NCBI GenBank assembly: GCA_017445685.1 | Contig: JAFSTS010000201.1 | Span: forward strand, 1-5,686 | DNA: 5,686 nucleotides | Direction of reading: 5' to 3' | Source: Clostridia bacterium | Lineage (GTDB): Bacteria; Bacillota_A; Clostridia; Oscillospirales; Acutalibacteraceae | In this document: positions 1 to 5,686 of the stretch, piece by piece | Numbering within the stretch: position 1 is the stretch's first letter | Layout: each line of letters begins with the position of its first letter | Notes under the pieces: generated by a model | The model's input: the letters and a program-made list of their open reading frames with translations, nothing else | Told to the model about the DNA's origin: nothing | Database searches by the model: none | Translations under genes and position numbers: made by a program

Positions 1-114
1 CACTCCGTTTTGGACGATGATCGTCACGGTGCCGTATTCCACTCCACGCAGAATCTTTTTTACCTGTTCGAGGCAGGCATCAATCTGCATATCCTTTTTT
101 TCAGAGATTTCCAT
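1..114 (-). CDS. DUF2292 (YezD-like) small protein, 3' part cut by window edge
   Basis: Only the first 38 residues are inside the window; the frame is open to the left edge. The visible protein begins MEISEKKDMQIDACLEQVKK and continues with an LRGVEYGTVTIIVQNG stretch. That stretch matches the hallmark of the DUF2292/YezD family, small proteins of roughly 50-70 residues with an L-x-G-L/V-x-Y-G-x-V-x-I-x-V-x-x-G core. The molecular function of the family is not known to me. I place the start at the ATG at 112-114 because a GGAGG sits at 123-127, 8 nt upstream. An in-frame ATG at 127-129 lacks any Shine-Dalgarno and overlaps that GGAGG. The gene has its own promoter at 174-202 with an inverted repeat over the start point, so it is probably regulated separately from the upstream transporter cluster. 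Downstream partners are outside the window. Family call is fairly sure; function is unknown. Confidence 0.7.
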   Translation of the reverse strand, partial: MEISEKKDMQIDACLEQVKKILRGVEYGTVTIIVQNGV

Positions 115-122
115 CTCGAATG

Positions 123-127
123 CCTCC
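123..127 (-). promoter_or_regulatory. Ribosome binding site deciding the DUF2292 start
   Basis: The minus strand reads GGAGG here, 8 nt before the ATG at 112-114. The alternative upstream ATG at 127-129 shares its first base with this motif and is preceded only by an A/T-rich stretch (ATAATAAAG). The shorter 5' end is therefore preferred. Confidence 0.75.
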
Positions 128-146
128 ATCTTTATTATATGTGCCG

Positions 147-168
147 TTGGTTAGCATAGACTAACCAA
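147..168. promoter_or_regulatory. 22-bp perfect inverted repeat, candidate operator at the transcription start
   Basis: TTGGTTAG at 147-154 and CTAACCAA at 161-168 are exact reverse complements around a 6-nt centre. The repeat begins about 6 nt downstream of the -10 box at 174-179, so it covers the expected +1 region of the DUF2292 promoter, a classic place for a repressor. The half-site GGTTAG/CTAACC is shared with the DtxR/IdeR iron box, but that box has a 1-nt centre and this one has 6. The regulator cannot be named. As RNA, the 5' leader would also carry this stem, but without a U-tract it is not a terminator. Confidence 0.6.
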
Positions 169-173
169 TGAAG

Positions 174-202
174 AATATATCACTTTTCTTTTCCTTTGTC
201 AA
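174..202 (-). promoter_or_regulatory. Sigma-A type promoter for the DUF2292 gene
   Basis: On the minus strand a perfect -35 box TTGACA (197-202) is followed by a 17-nt spacer and a -10 box TATATT (174-179). Transcription should start near 167-168 and leave a leader of about 53 nt before the ATG at 114. The -35 box lies only 18 nt after the stop codon of the preceding ybaN-like gene. No hairpin with a T-run separates them, so read-through from the upstream operon is also possible. Confidence 0.8.
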
Positions 203-220
203 GGGATTTCATATAAGTTT

Positions 221-619
221 TCAGTTGAGTTTTGTATCTTTTTTGCTGATCGTCTTGACAAAACAACCAAAATAAATGATATGTGCAAGCCATACGATCC
301 CGAGTACGATACAGGGGATCCATATTCCTTTTCGAGCCATCATAAAGGTCGCAAAACCCATCAGCAGTGTGACTGTTGAAATGAGTGAAAGCTTTGTCGA
401 AGGGAGCATTCCCTCCTTTTTCACAAAAGATTCAAGATGTTTTTTGTAAAGCTTTGTGCCAAGAAACCACTGATGAAGTTTTTCGGAGCTATTTGCAAAG
501 AAAAACAGCGTCAGCAGATAAAACGGCGTCGTCGGAAGGATCGGCAGAAATACGCCAACTGTACCGAGAGCCAAGCATATACATCCCAAAACAATAAATA
601 TAATTCTCTTAACTTTCAT
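221..619 (-). CDS. ybaN: YbaN/DUF454 family small inner-membrane protein
   Basis: A 132-residue integral membrane protein. Residues 19-33 hold the family hallmark G-x-x-G-x-x-L-P-x-L-P-T-T-P-F, followed by FANSS at 41-45 and a short basic/aromatic cytoplasmic stretch (LHQWFLGTKLYKKH). Hydrophobic segments lie at about 5-26, 30-42, 78-95 and 99-119, and the C-terminus is lysine-rich. The length is normal for DUF454. The biochemical role of the family is not established; from memory, homologues are sometimes found near heme-uptake genes. The ATG at 617-619 has an AGAGG at 627-631, 7 nt upstream, and overlaps the end of the ygbA-like gene by 11 nt, which suggests translational coupling. It is the last gene of the leftward cluster, and no terminator is evident after its TGA. 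Family assignment is firm; function is open. Confidence 0.85.
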   Translation of the reverse strand: MKVKRIIFIVLGCICLALGTVGVFLPILPTTPFYLLTLFFFANSSEKLHQWFLGTKLYKKHLESFVKKEGMLPSTKLSLISTVTLLMGFATFMMARKGIWIPCIVLGIVWLAHIIYFGCFVKTISKKDTKLN

Positions 620-953
620 TATTCAGCCTCTTCTTTTCTTTCTTCGTTTCAACAATATGTTCTATTGCCGCTATCAGATGATGAAATATCATCCGAGGAC
701 CCGAAAAGCGCATAACTGTACGAATTATTTCACGCATATCGGGTCTATAACAGTGAACCTTGCAATTGGAGCAAAATGTTTTGTTTTCCATAAACGGACA
801 TTTGTCGCTGCGTTGATAAGCATATTTCAAAAGTTCCTTACAGTCAGCGCAGAGCTTTCCTCTTTTTGTACGATGATTTTTTCGGCAATATAGTGTTATC
901 ATCTCACCGACAATTTTCTTTTCTTTCTCTCGTTTGTCCTGTAAACTGTTCAC
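609..953 (-). CDS. ygbA: YgbA-like 'nitrous oxide-stimulated promoter' family protein, Cys-rich
   Basis: A 114-residue soluble protein with no signal peptide or membrane segment. It has seven cysteines: C23, a C35-x2-C38 pair, C52, and C61-x2-C64-x3-C68. The family core follows directly: HCYRPDMREIIRTVMRF then SGPRMIFHHLIAAIEHI (about residues 67-100). In enterobacteria ygbA is controlled by the NO-sensing repressor NsrR and is linked to nitrosative stress. The cysteine layout suggests bound zinc or an iron-sulfur cluster, which is my inference. The start is GTG at 951-953, overlapping the TGA of the CydC-like gene as GTGA, with GGAGG at 959-963, 5 nt upstream. A later in-frame ATG (residue 18) has no comparable site. 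Sitting directly after a CydDC-like pair and before ybaN suggests a shared role in redox, NO or heme stress. The charged ends (KREKEKK; ETKKEKK) look disordered. Confidence 0.85.
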   Translation of the reverse strand: MNSLQDKREKEKKIVGEMITLYCRKNHRTKRGKLCADCKELLKYAYQRSDKCPFMENKTFCSNCKVHCYRPDMREIIRTVMRFSGPRMIFHHLIAAIEHIVETKKEKKRLNNES

Positions 954-2608
954 GACATCCTCCCATTCTCCATGGCAACAACCTCGTCTGCGATGCGAAC
1001 AGTGGATTTTCTATGCGACACAAGCACAACCGTTTTGTCTTCAGCCTCTTCTTTCAGCGATTTTAAAATGACGGCTTCGTTCAGGCTGTCAAGATTGCTC
1101 GTCGGCTCATCAAGAAGCATAAAAGGAGCATCGTGCAAAAAGGCTCTTGCAAGCCCGATCCTTTGCCTCTCGCCGCCGGAGAGTGTTTCTCCAAGCTCTC
1201 CCACCTGAGTTTCATATCCGTTTGGAAGAGTCATAATGAAATCATGTACTGCCGCTTTTTTGCAGGCATTTTGCACCTGCTCATCTGTGGCGTCAAGCTT
1301 TCCGATACGGATATTGTTTGCGACAGTATCCTTGAAAAGCTGAGTTTCCTGCGTCATATAGCTTTCAATGTTTCGCAGATTTTCTGTGTTGATCTCGTCA
1401 ATGCTGACTCCTGAAACGGATACTTCTCCCTCGGTTGTTTTCCAAAAGCGCATCAAAAGCTTCAGCAAAGTTGATTTTCCGCAGCCGCTCTTTCCAACGA
1501 TGCCGATAATTCTATTTTTCGGAAAATCAAGCGACAAATCTCTGAGCACTGTTTCGTTTGAGTATGAGAAGGTTACATTTTTTACATTTGCGCAACTAAA
1601 CTCAACCTCTTGTTTCCCTGTAATGTCCTTCGTCTCAGGCTCCTCGTCGATGACGGCAAGAACTCTTGCTCCTGAGGCTATCGTTGCCTGAAGCGTTGTT
1701 CCGAGGTTTGAAAGCGCCGTCACAGGCCCAAAGGAGGACATGAGGGCAATCAACGGTATCAGGAATCCGTCGAATGATACAATTTCATTGTGATATAGCG
1801 CCGCGCAAAGCAAAAGCATAGCTATATCAAAAAAGAGTATGAACGTATTTGCAAGAGCAAGATTGACGCCGGTCAGTCTGTTAAGTTTACCCTGCTTTTC
1901 GGACAAACGCTTTGTTTTTTCGGTAAGTTTACAAAGCCGGTCTTGACCTGCTCCGTACTGGATCGTCTCGTCAAGGCCTCTTATGCTTTCGAGCATATAT
2001 GCAGACAGCTCGCCTGAATCGCTGCGTATCTCATCGCCGAGAGTGCCGCTTCGTTTTGAAATAATCAGCGGAAGCGCAACACCTACCGAAACAAACGCGA
2101 AAAAAGCAAGAAGCCCCAAGCTCCAATGGTACGAGCCGATGAAAATCACCATCACGATTTCCACCAAAAACGCTATACAAATAGGCGAGATCGTGTGGGC
2201 ATAGAAAACCTCAAGTAATTCCACGTCAGAAGTGATAAGTGAAATCAAATCGCCCTTGTCCCTCCCCTCTAATTTTGCAGGGCAAAGGCGGCGAAGCGCT
2301 TTGAACACCTTGTCTCTGATGATAGCAAGCAGAGTAAATGCAATGTAGTGATTGGTGCGTTGTTCGGAATATTTCAGTACGGCGCGCAAAAGCGCAATTA
2401 CTATCAGCGTAACAAAATACGGCGTCAGGGACTTTGAATATGAAGGATCCAGTCCGTGTGCAACTACGATGCCGCCGATGATCGGAATAAACTGCGCGCA
2501 GAGAAATCCAAGCGTTCCCATAGTAACGGCAAAGAGCATAAACCCTGTCAGAGGTTTGACAAGCTTTATCATGCGAAGCATAACTTTTGCTTTGTTTTGC
2601 TTTATCAT
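950..2608 (-). CDS. CydC-like ABC transporter, fused permease/ATPase half
   Basis: A 552-residue half-transporter with an N-terminal six-helix exporter-fold membrane domain (hydrophobic at about 22-48, 62-80, 138-158, 163-183, 246-272, 279-298) and a C-terminal ATPase from about 338. All ATPase motifs are intact: Walker A GKSGCGKST 372-380, Q420, signature LSGGERQR 477-484, Walker B FMLLDE 496-501 and H532. The region E82-QRTN-H87 then RLCP...RDKGDLISLITSDVELLE resembles the CydC pattern of an ER-x3-H helix followed by P-x3-R-x-GDLL and a DVD/E-L motif. H87 aligns with the reported heme-ligating histidine of E. coli CydC. CydDC-type pairs move heme or thiols across the inner membrane. The protein stops at MENGRMS without the usual tail of about 20-30 residues. 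The ATG overlaps the partner's TGA (ATGA) and has GGAGG 9 nt upstream (2618-2622). Substrate is unproven; a peptide or amino-acid exporter is an alternative. Confidence 0.8.
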   Translation of the reverse strand: MIKQNKAKVMLRMIKLVKPLTGFMLFAVTMGTLGFLCAQFIPIIGGIVVAHGLDPSYSKSLTPYFVTLIVIALLRAVLKYSEQRTNHYIAFTLLAIIRDKVFKALRRLCPAKLEGRDKGDLISLITSDVELLEVFYAHTISPICIAFLVEIVMVIFIGSYHWSLGLLAFFAFVSVGVALPLIISKRSGTLGDEIRSDSGELSAYMLESIRGLDETIQYGAGQDRLCKLTEKTKRLSEKQGKLNRLTGVNLALANTFILFFDIAMLLLCAALYHNEIVSFDGFLIPLIALMSSFGPVTALSNLGTTLQATIASGARVLAVIDEEPETKDITGKQEVEFSCANVKNVTFSYSNETVLRDLSLDFPKNRIIGIVGKSGCGKSTLLKLLMRFWKTTEGEVSVSGVSIDEINTENLRNIESYMTQETQLFKDTVANNIRIGKLDATDEQVQNACKKAAVHDFIMTLPNGYETQVGELGETLSGGERQRIGLARAFLHDAPFMLLDEPTSNLDSLNEAVILKSLKEEAEDKTVVLVSHRKSTVRIADEVVAMENGRMS

Positions 2609-4341
2609 ATTGCATCGCCTCCTCTGACATAGTTTTCAAGTGCTTCCTGAGTCTCCCAAAGCTTTGAGTAAACGCCGCTTTGGTTTATCAACTCCCGATG
2701 TGTTCCCCTCTCAACTACATTACCGTTTTCCATACAGTAAATGCAGTCGGCATCCACAACATTGGCAAGTCGGTGAGAGATCATCACAACTGTTTTTTTA
2801 TTGGAGATGATTTTGATTTGATGTAAAATTGCCTCTTCACTTTCGATATCAATATTACTTGTGGCTTCGTCAAAAATATACACATCAGAATCGTGAAGTA
2901 TGGCTCGTGCAAGCGCAAGACGCTGCCTTTGACCGCCGGACAGATTACCTGCGTTTTCCGACAGCATTGTGTCAAGTCCCCTCTCGGTTTTAAAAAAATG
3001 CGCAAGACTGCACTCGTCAAGTACCTGCCAAAGCCTGTCATCATTTGCGCTTCTGTCGGCAAGCAGGAGATTTTCTCTCACTGTTCCTTTAAAAAACACA
3101 CTGCCGAAACCGATATAGGTAATTGCTTTCATAAGGCTTTCTTCTGAAACTGATCCAATTTCCTTACCGCCAAACATCAGAGAGCCGCTATCAAGCGTAT
3201 TTCTGCCCATAATTAGAGAGGCTATGGTTGATTTTCCGCTGCCGGATTCGCCGACAATACCGATAAAACTGTTTTTGGGAATTGAAATGTTTATCGAGTG
3301 CAATATTTCACGATCTTTTTCATAGGAAAAACTTACATCGCTGAAAACAATATCGCCTTGGCTGACAGTGTCACGCTTTTCTTTCGGCTCGTCTTCATTC
3401 AAAAATTTAAAAATTTTGTCGCTTGCCGCCATACCGTTCATCGCGACATGAAAATAGCTGCCGAGCCTCCTCATCGGAAGGAAAAAATCGGCGGACAGCA
3501 AAATCATAAACACACAGTTTGCAAGATTCAGATTACCGTCCAGAAAAGCTTTTGACGCAAGTAAAATTCCGAGCGCTGCGCCGCCGTAGGCAACAAAGTC
3601 CATGATCGTTACGGAATTGAGCTGCATTGTCAGAACTGCCATTGTAACCTTTCTGAAATGTTCGGATTCTTTGTTCATCTGCTCATTTTTGTATTCATCT
3701 GCCTGATAAGTTTTAAGCGTTGTCATACCTTGCAGATTTTCAAGGAAAGTGCTTCCGAGCTTTGTGTACTGTCCCCAGTATTTTGAGAGTATCTTTTTTG
3801 CTATCTTCTGCACCATCATTATGGCTCCGGGAATAAGGGGAACACAGACAAGAAGCACAGTTGCAACCTTCCACGATCCGCCGAATCCAAACAGAAAAAA
3901 CAGAGCTGTCGGCGCAATAAAAGCATAAAAGAACTGCGGCATATAAAGTCCGAAATAGCTTTCAAGCTGATCTACGCCTTCGACCGATTCCTGCACAAGC
4001 TCTGCCGTAGAGACATGTTCACGGTAAGCTGTACCAAGTCTGAGCAGCTTGCCGTATATTTTTTCTCTCATCACCTGTTTGACCGTGCGAGAAGCAAGAT
4101 AACTCATCCGAGTTGCGTATTTTGTGGTAAAAAAACGAACTGTCACTGTGCAAACGATAACGGTAACCGGAAGTATCAAATCGCTGATACCCCAATTTTT
4201 TTCATATAATCTCTGTACCGACAGAGCAATCATGATGATCATCGTCACATTGCAGCACAGTTCAAGAAACTGCAATAAAATGTTTCCGATAATATATTTT
4301 CTGCTTTCGGGGCACATCTGCATTAGTCGCTTATCAAACAT
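2605..4341 (-). CDS. CydD-like ABC transporter, fused permease/ATPase half
   Basis: A 578-residue half-transporter, probably the partner of the following CydC-like protein. Hydrophobic helices lie at about 16-42, 52-72, 132-153, 156-178, 245-265 and 271-292. The segment GSTFLENLQGMTTLKTYQAD (196-215) is the coupling region typical of CydD (F-L-x-x-L-x-G-x-x-T-L-K-x-Y/F). The ATPase has Walker A GESGSGKST 364-372, signature LSGGQRQR 467-474, Walker B VYIFDE 487-492 and H523 in ISHR. The expected Q-loop glutamine is Phe412 (YIGFGSVFFKGTV), so this ATP site is not canonical. The ATG at 4339-4341 has AAAGGA (4349-4354), 7 nt upstream. It starts 51 nt after the preceding ABC gene, and its TGA overlaps the next ATG, fitting a co-translated heterodimer in the order CydD-CydC. 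Family resemblance is clear, but in Firmicutes such pairs also occur apart from cytochrome bd, so the cargo is uncertain. Confidence 0.8.
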   Translation of the reverse strand: MFDKRLMQMCPESRKYIIGNILLQFLELCCNVTMIIMIALSVQRLYEKNWGISDLILPVTVIVCTVTVRFFTTKYATRMSYLASRTVKQVMREKIYGKLLRLGTAYREHVSTAELVQESVEGVDQLESYFGLYMPQFFYAFIAPTALFFLFGFGGSWKVATVLLVCVPLIPGAIMMVQKIAKKILSKYWGQYTKLGSTFLENLQGMTTLKTYQADEYKNEQMNKESEHFRKVTMAVLTMQLNSVTIMDFVAYGGAALGILLASKAFLDGNLNLANCVFMILLSADFFLPMRRLGSYFHVAMNGMAASDKIFKFLNEDEPKEKRDTVSQGDIVFSDVSFSYEKDREILHSINISIPKNSFIGIVGESGSGKSTIASLIMGRNTLDSGSLMFGGKEIGSVSEESLMKAITYIGFGSVFFKGTVRENLLLADRSANDDRLWQVLDECSLAHFFKTERGLDTMLSENAGNLSGGQRQRLALARAILHDSDVYIFDEATSNIDIESEEAILHQIKIISNKKTVVMISHRLANVVDADCIYCMENGNVVERGTHRELINQSGVYSKLWETQEALENYVRGGDAI

Positions 4342-4392
4342 AAAATATTCCTTTCAAATTTGCGTAGTTATCGCTCAAAGTTTATTGTCTTA

Positions 4393-5686
4393 TCAAATGC
4401 TCCATTTTGCGCCGGAAGATTGAAGCGATGCCATGCGATAAAACAGAGATTTTTCGTCCTTCAAAAGATCTTGCGGCTTGCCTTCTTCTGCAACTGTACC
4501 ATCTTTCAAAACGACAATTTTGTCAGCTCCCGACACAGTTCGCATCCGATGGGCGATCACAAGCACTGTTTTACCTTTGAGCAAGTGAGATAATGCCTGC
4601 TGTACCTCTGTTTCATTTTCAACATCTAAAGACGCAGTTGCTTCATCGAGCAAAACGATCGGCGCATCCTTTAAGAGCGCCCTTGCAATAGATATTCTCT
4701 GCCTTTCACCGCCGGAAAGTTTTGCTCCGTTTTCACCGATCTGAGTCTGATAACCGTGTGGCATCTTGCTGACAAAATCATCGCAGTTAGCAGCTTTTGC
4801 TGCCAACAGCACCTCTTCATCGCTTGCGCCGTGCTTTCCGAGCCTGATGTTTTCCATAACCGTATCATCAAAAAGGACAACATCTTGAAAAACCATCGAA
4901 TAATCGCTGAGAAGTGCCTCAGGATCGACGGTTTTGATATCCACGCCGCCAACTCTTATACAGCCGTCCGTAACATCCCAAAGCCGAGCAGACAGCTTCG
5001 CGCAGGTACTTTTGCCCGAGCCGGAAGGACCGACAAGAGCTGTTACCTCCCCTTCTCTTGCAACAAAGCTGACAGAGTTTAAAACAGGCTTATCATCGTA
5101 GGAAAAACTGACATTTTCAAAAGATATATCGTGACCCTTTGGTTTGAATTCATTTTCGCCTTCGGCGCAGGGGGTATCGTAAATCTCGTTGAGACGATTT
5201 GCCGATACCTGAGACATAAACATTTCCGCAATCAACGCAAGGCTCTGATCGAACGGCGCGTAAATGCGTGTAATAACAAGCAAAAACACAAAAAGCAGCA
5301 TAAAGTTGATTTTGCCGGATAGAATCAGCGAAGTGCCCGAAAGAATAGTCGTCGCCACACCGAGACGCATAATTACGCCGGCAGCATTGACGAAAAGACC
5401 TGTGACAAGCTCGCCGTGAATATTGTTTTTTTCATGCTCGTCAATTTTAGCATAAAGATTATCAAGATAGCGCGCTTCCTGATTTGTCGCACGGATCTCA
5501 CGCATATTTTCAAGCGACTCCTGAATACCGTCAGAAACATTGACAGCAGACATTTTCAGTTTCTCGGAATTTCTTTTTGAGATTTTTCTACTGCCAAACA
5601 ACAACGCAAAAGCTACGGGAACGCCCCAAAGGCAGGCGATTGCAAGACGCCAGTCATATATGAAAAATCCTATAGCGATAAGTGCC
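4393..5686 (-). CDS. ABC half-transporter, IrtAB/YbtPQ-like, N-terminus cut by window edge
   Basis: The frame is open from the right edge, giving 430 visible residues numbered from the codon at 5683-5685. The true start lies outside; TTG codons near 5599-5604 sit inside membrane-domain sequence and are not starts. The visible part holds the last membrane helices (about 2-12, 16-30, 92-122, 125-142) and a complete ATPase: Walker A GPSGSGKST 219-227, Q267 in MVFQDVVLF, signature LSGGERQR 323-330, Walker B IVLLDE 343-348 and H379 in IAHR. The RIYAPFDQ segment (about 140), MVFQDVVLF, the LSGGERQRISIARALLKDAP string and the tryptophan near the C-terminus (W428) recall IrtAB/YbtPQ, exporter-fold proteins that import iron-siderophores as heterodimers. 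A partner gene would be expected just upstream, outside the window. A general lipid or drug exporter remains possible. It is the first visible gene of the leftward cluster and is probably co-transcribed with the CydD-like gene 51 nt downstream. Confidence 0.75.
   Translation of the reverse strand, partial: ALIAIGFFIYDWRLAIACLWGVPVAFALLFGSRKISKRNSEKLKMSAVNVSDGIQESLENMREIRATNQEARYLDNLYAKIDEHEKNNIHGELVTGLFVNAAGVIMRLGVATTILSGTSLILSGKINFMLLFVFLLVITRIYAPFDQSLALIAEMFMSQVSANRLNEIYDTPCAEGENEFKPKGHDISFENVSFSYDDKPVLNSVSFVAREGEVTALVGPSGSGKSTCAKLSARLWDVTDGCIRVGGVDIKTVDPEALLSDYSMVFQDVVLFDDTVMENIRLGKHGASDEEVLLAAKAANCDDFVSKMPHGYQTQIGENGAKLSGGERQRISIARALLKDAPIVLLDEATASLDVENETEVQQALSHLLKGKTVLVIAHRMRTVSGADKIVVLKDGTVAEEGKPQDLLKDEKSLFYRMASLQSSGAKWSI

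Noticed and set aside
134..139. TATAAT hexamer as a second -10 box for the DUF2292 gene
   Set aside because: No -35-like hexamer lies 16-18 nt upstream (AGTCTA at 17 nt), and the implied start point would fall at the ribosome binding site.
191..206. Small inverted repeat CCTT-TGTC-AAGG as a terminator after ybaN
   Set aside because: Only 4 bp of stem, no T-run, and it coincides with the -35 box of the next promoter.
385..715. Plus-strand open frames opposite ybaN and ygbA (385-597, 437-715, 657-893)
   Set aside because: They run antisense to genes with clear family motifs, have no ribosome binding site support, and their translations resemble no known fold.
866..2627. Plus-strand open frames opposite the CydC-like gene (for example 972-1208, 1368-1691, 1983-2204, 2352-2627)
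   Set aside because: Composition shadows of a long, well-supported minus-strand ABC gene; low-complexity Ser/Phe-rich translations.
2226..3062. Other-frame minus-strand frames inside the CydD/CydC-like genes (2226-2639, 2784-3062)
   Set aside because: They overlap conserved membrane and ATPase coding sequence in another frame and carry no family motif.
4342..4392. Possible hairpin or promoter in the gap between the IrtAB-like and CydD-like genes
   Set aside because: The best stem is two 3-bp pieces with a bulge, and no paired -35/-10 boxes are visible; it looks like plain operon spacer with a ribosome binding site.
4671..5082. Frames inside the IrtAB-like gene on both strands (4671-4952 minus, 4756-5082 plus)
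   Set aside because: Shadow frames over the Walker A to signature region, with no independent start signal.
5602..5604. TTG as start codon of the first ABC gene
   Set aside because: The frame continues without a stop to the right edge, and the upstream residues (such as ALIAIGFFIYDWRLAIACLW) are clearly membrane-domain sequence.
1..5686. tRNA, rRNA, CRISPR array, insertion sequence or prophage signs
   Set aside because: No repeat arrays, terminal inverted repeats, transposase or integrase motifs, or tRNA-like cloverleaf were seen on either strand.

Overview
The window looks like chromosomal DNA of a low-to-moderate G+C Firmicute, most likely a clostridial anaerobe. The grounds are strong AGGAGG-type ribosome binding sites, a near-consensus sigma-A promoter, tight leftward gene packing, and protein families typical of Clostridia. 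This assignment is inference; no rRNA or other marker gene is present. All recognisable genes lie on the minus strand, so transcription runs from the right edge to the left.

Layout from right to left (direction of transcription): (1) an ABC half-transporter (membrane domain fused to ATPase) cut off by the right edge, whose ATPase region resembles the IrtAB/YbtPQ siderophore-import group; (2) after a 51-nt gap, a CydD-like half-transporter of 578 residues; (3) overlapping it by 4 nt, a CydC-like half-transporter of 552 residues; (4) overlapping that by 4 nt (GTGA), a small seven-cysteine protein of the YgbA / 'nitrous oxide-stimulated promoter' family; (5) overlapping by 11 nt, a small membrane protein of the YbaN/DUF454 family. 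Together these look like one co-transcribed, translationally coupled unit whose promoter lies beyond the right edge. No terminator hairpin is visible after the last gene.

At the left end, positions 115-220 hold a well-formed minus-strand promoter (TTGACA, 17-nt spacer, TATATT). A perfect 8-bp inverted repeat with a 6-nt centre lies exactly where transcription should start. The promoter drives the start of a small DUF2292 (YezD-like) gene that runs off the left edge.

How the parts may work together: the second and third genes have the order and features of a heterodimeric CydDC-type transporter. The CydC-like partner keeps a histidine at the place where E. coli CydC is reported to ligate heme. 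YgbA belongs to the nitric-oxide-responsive NsrR regulon in enterobacteria, and the first ABC protein resembles iron-chelate importers. I therefore suggest an iron/heme and nitrosative or redox stress module. This is a hypothesis from family resemblance and linkage; nothing in the sequence proves the substrate. The CydD-like ATPase has Phe at the usual Q-loop glutamine position, which makes the transporter pair asymmetric.
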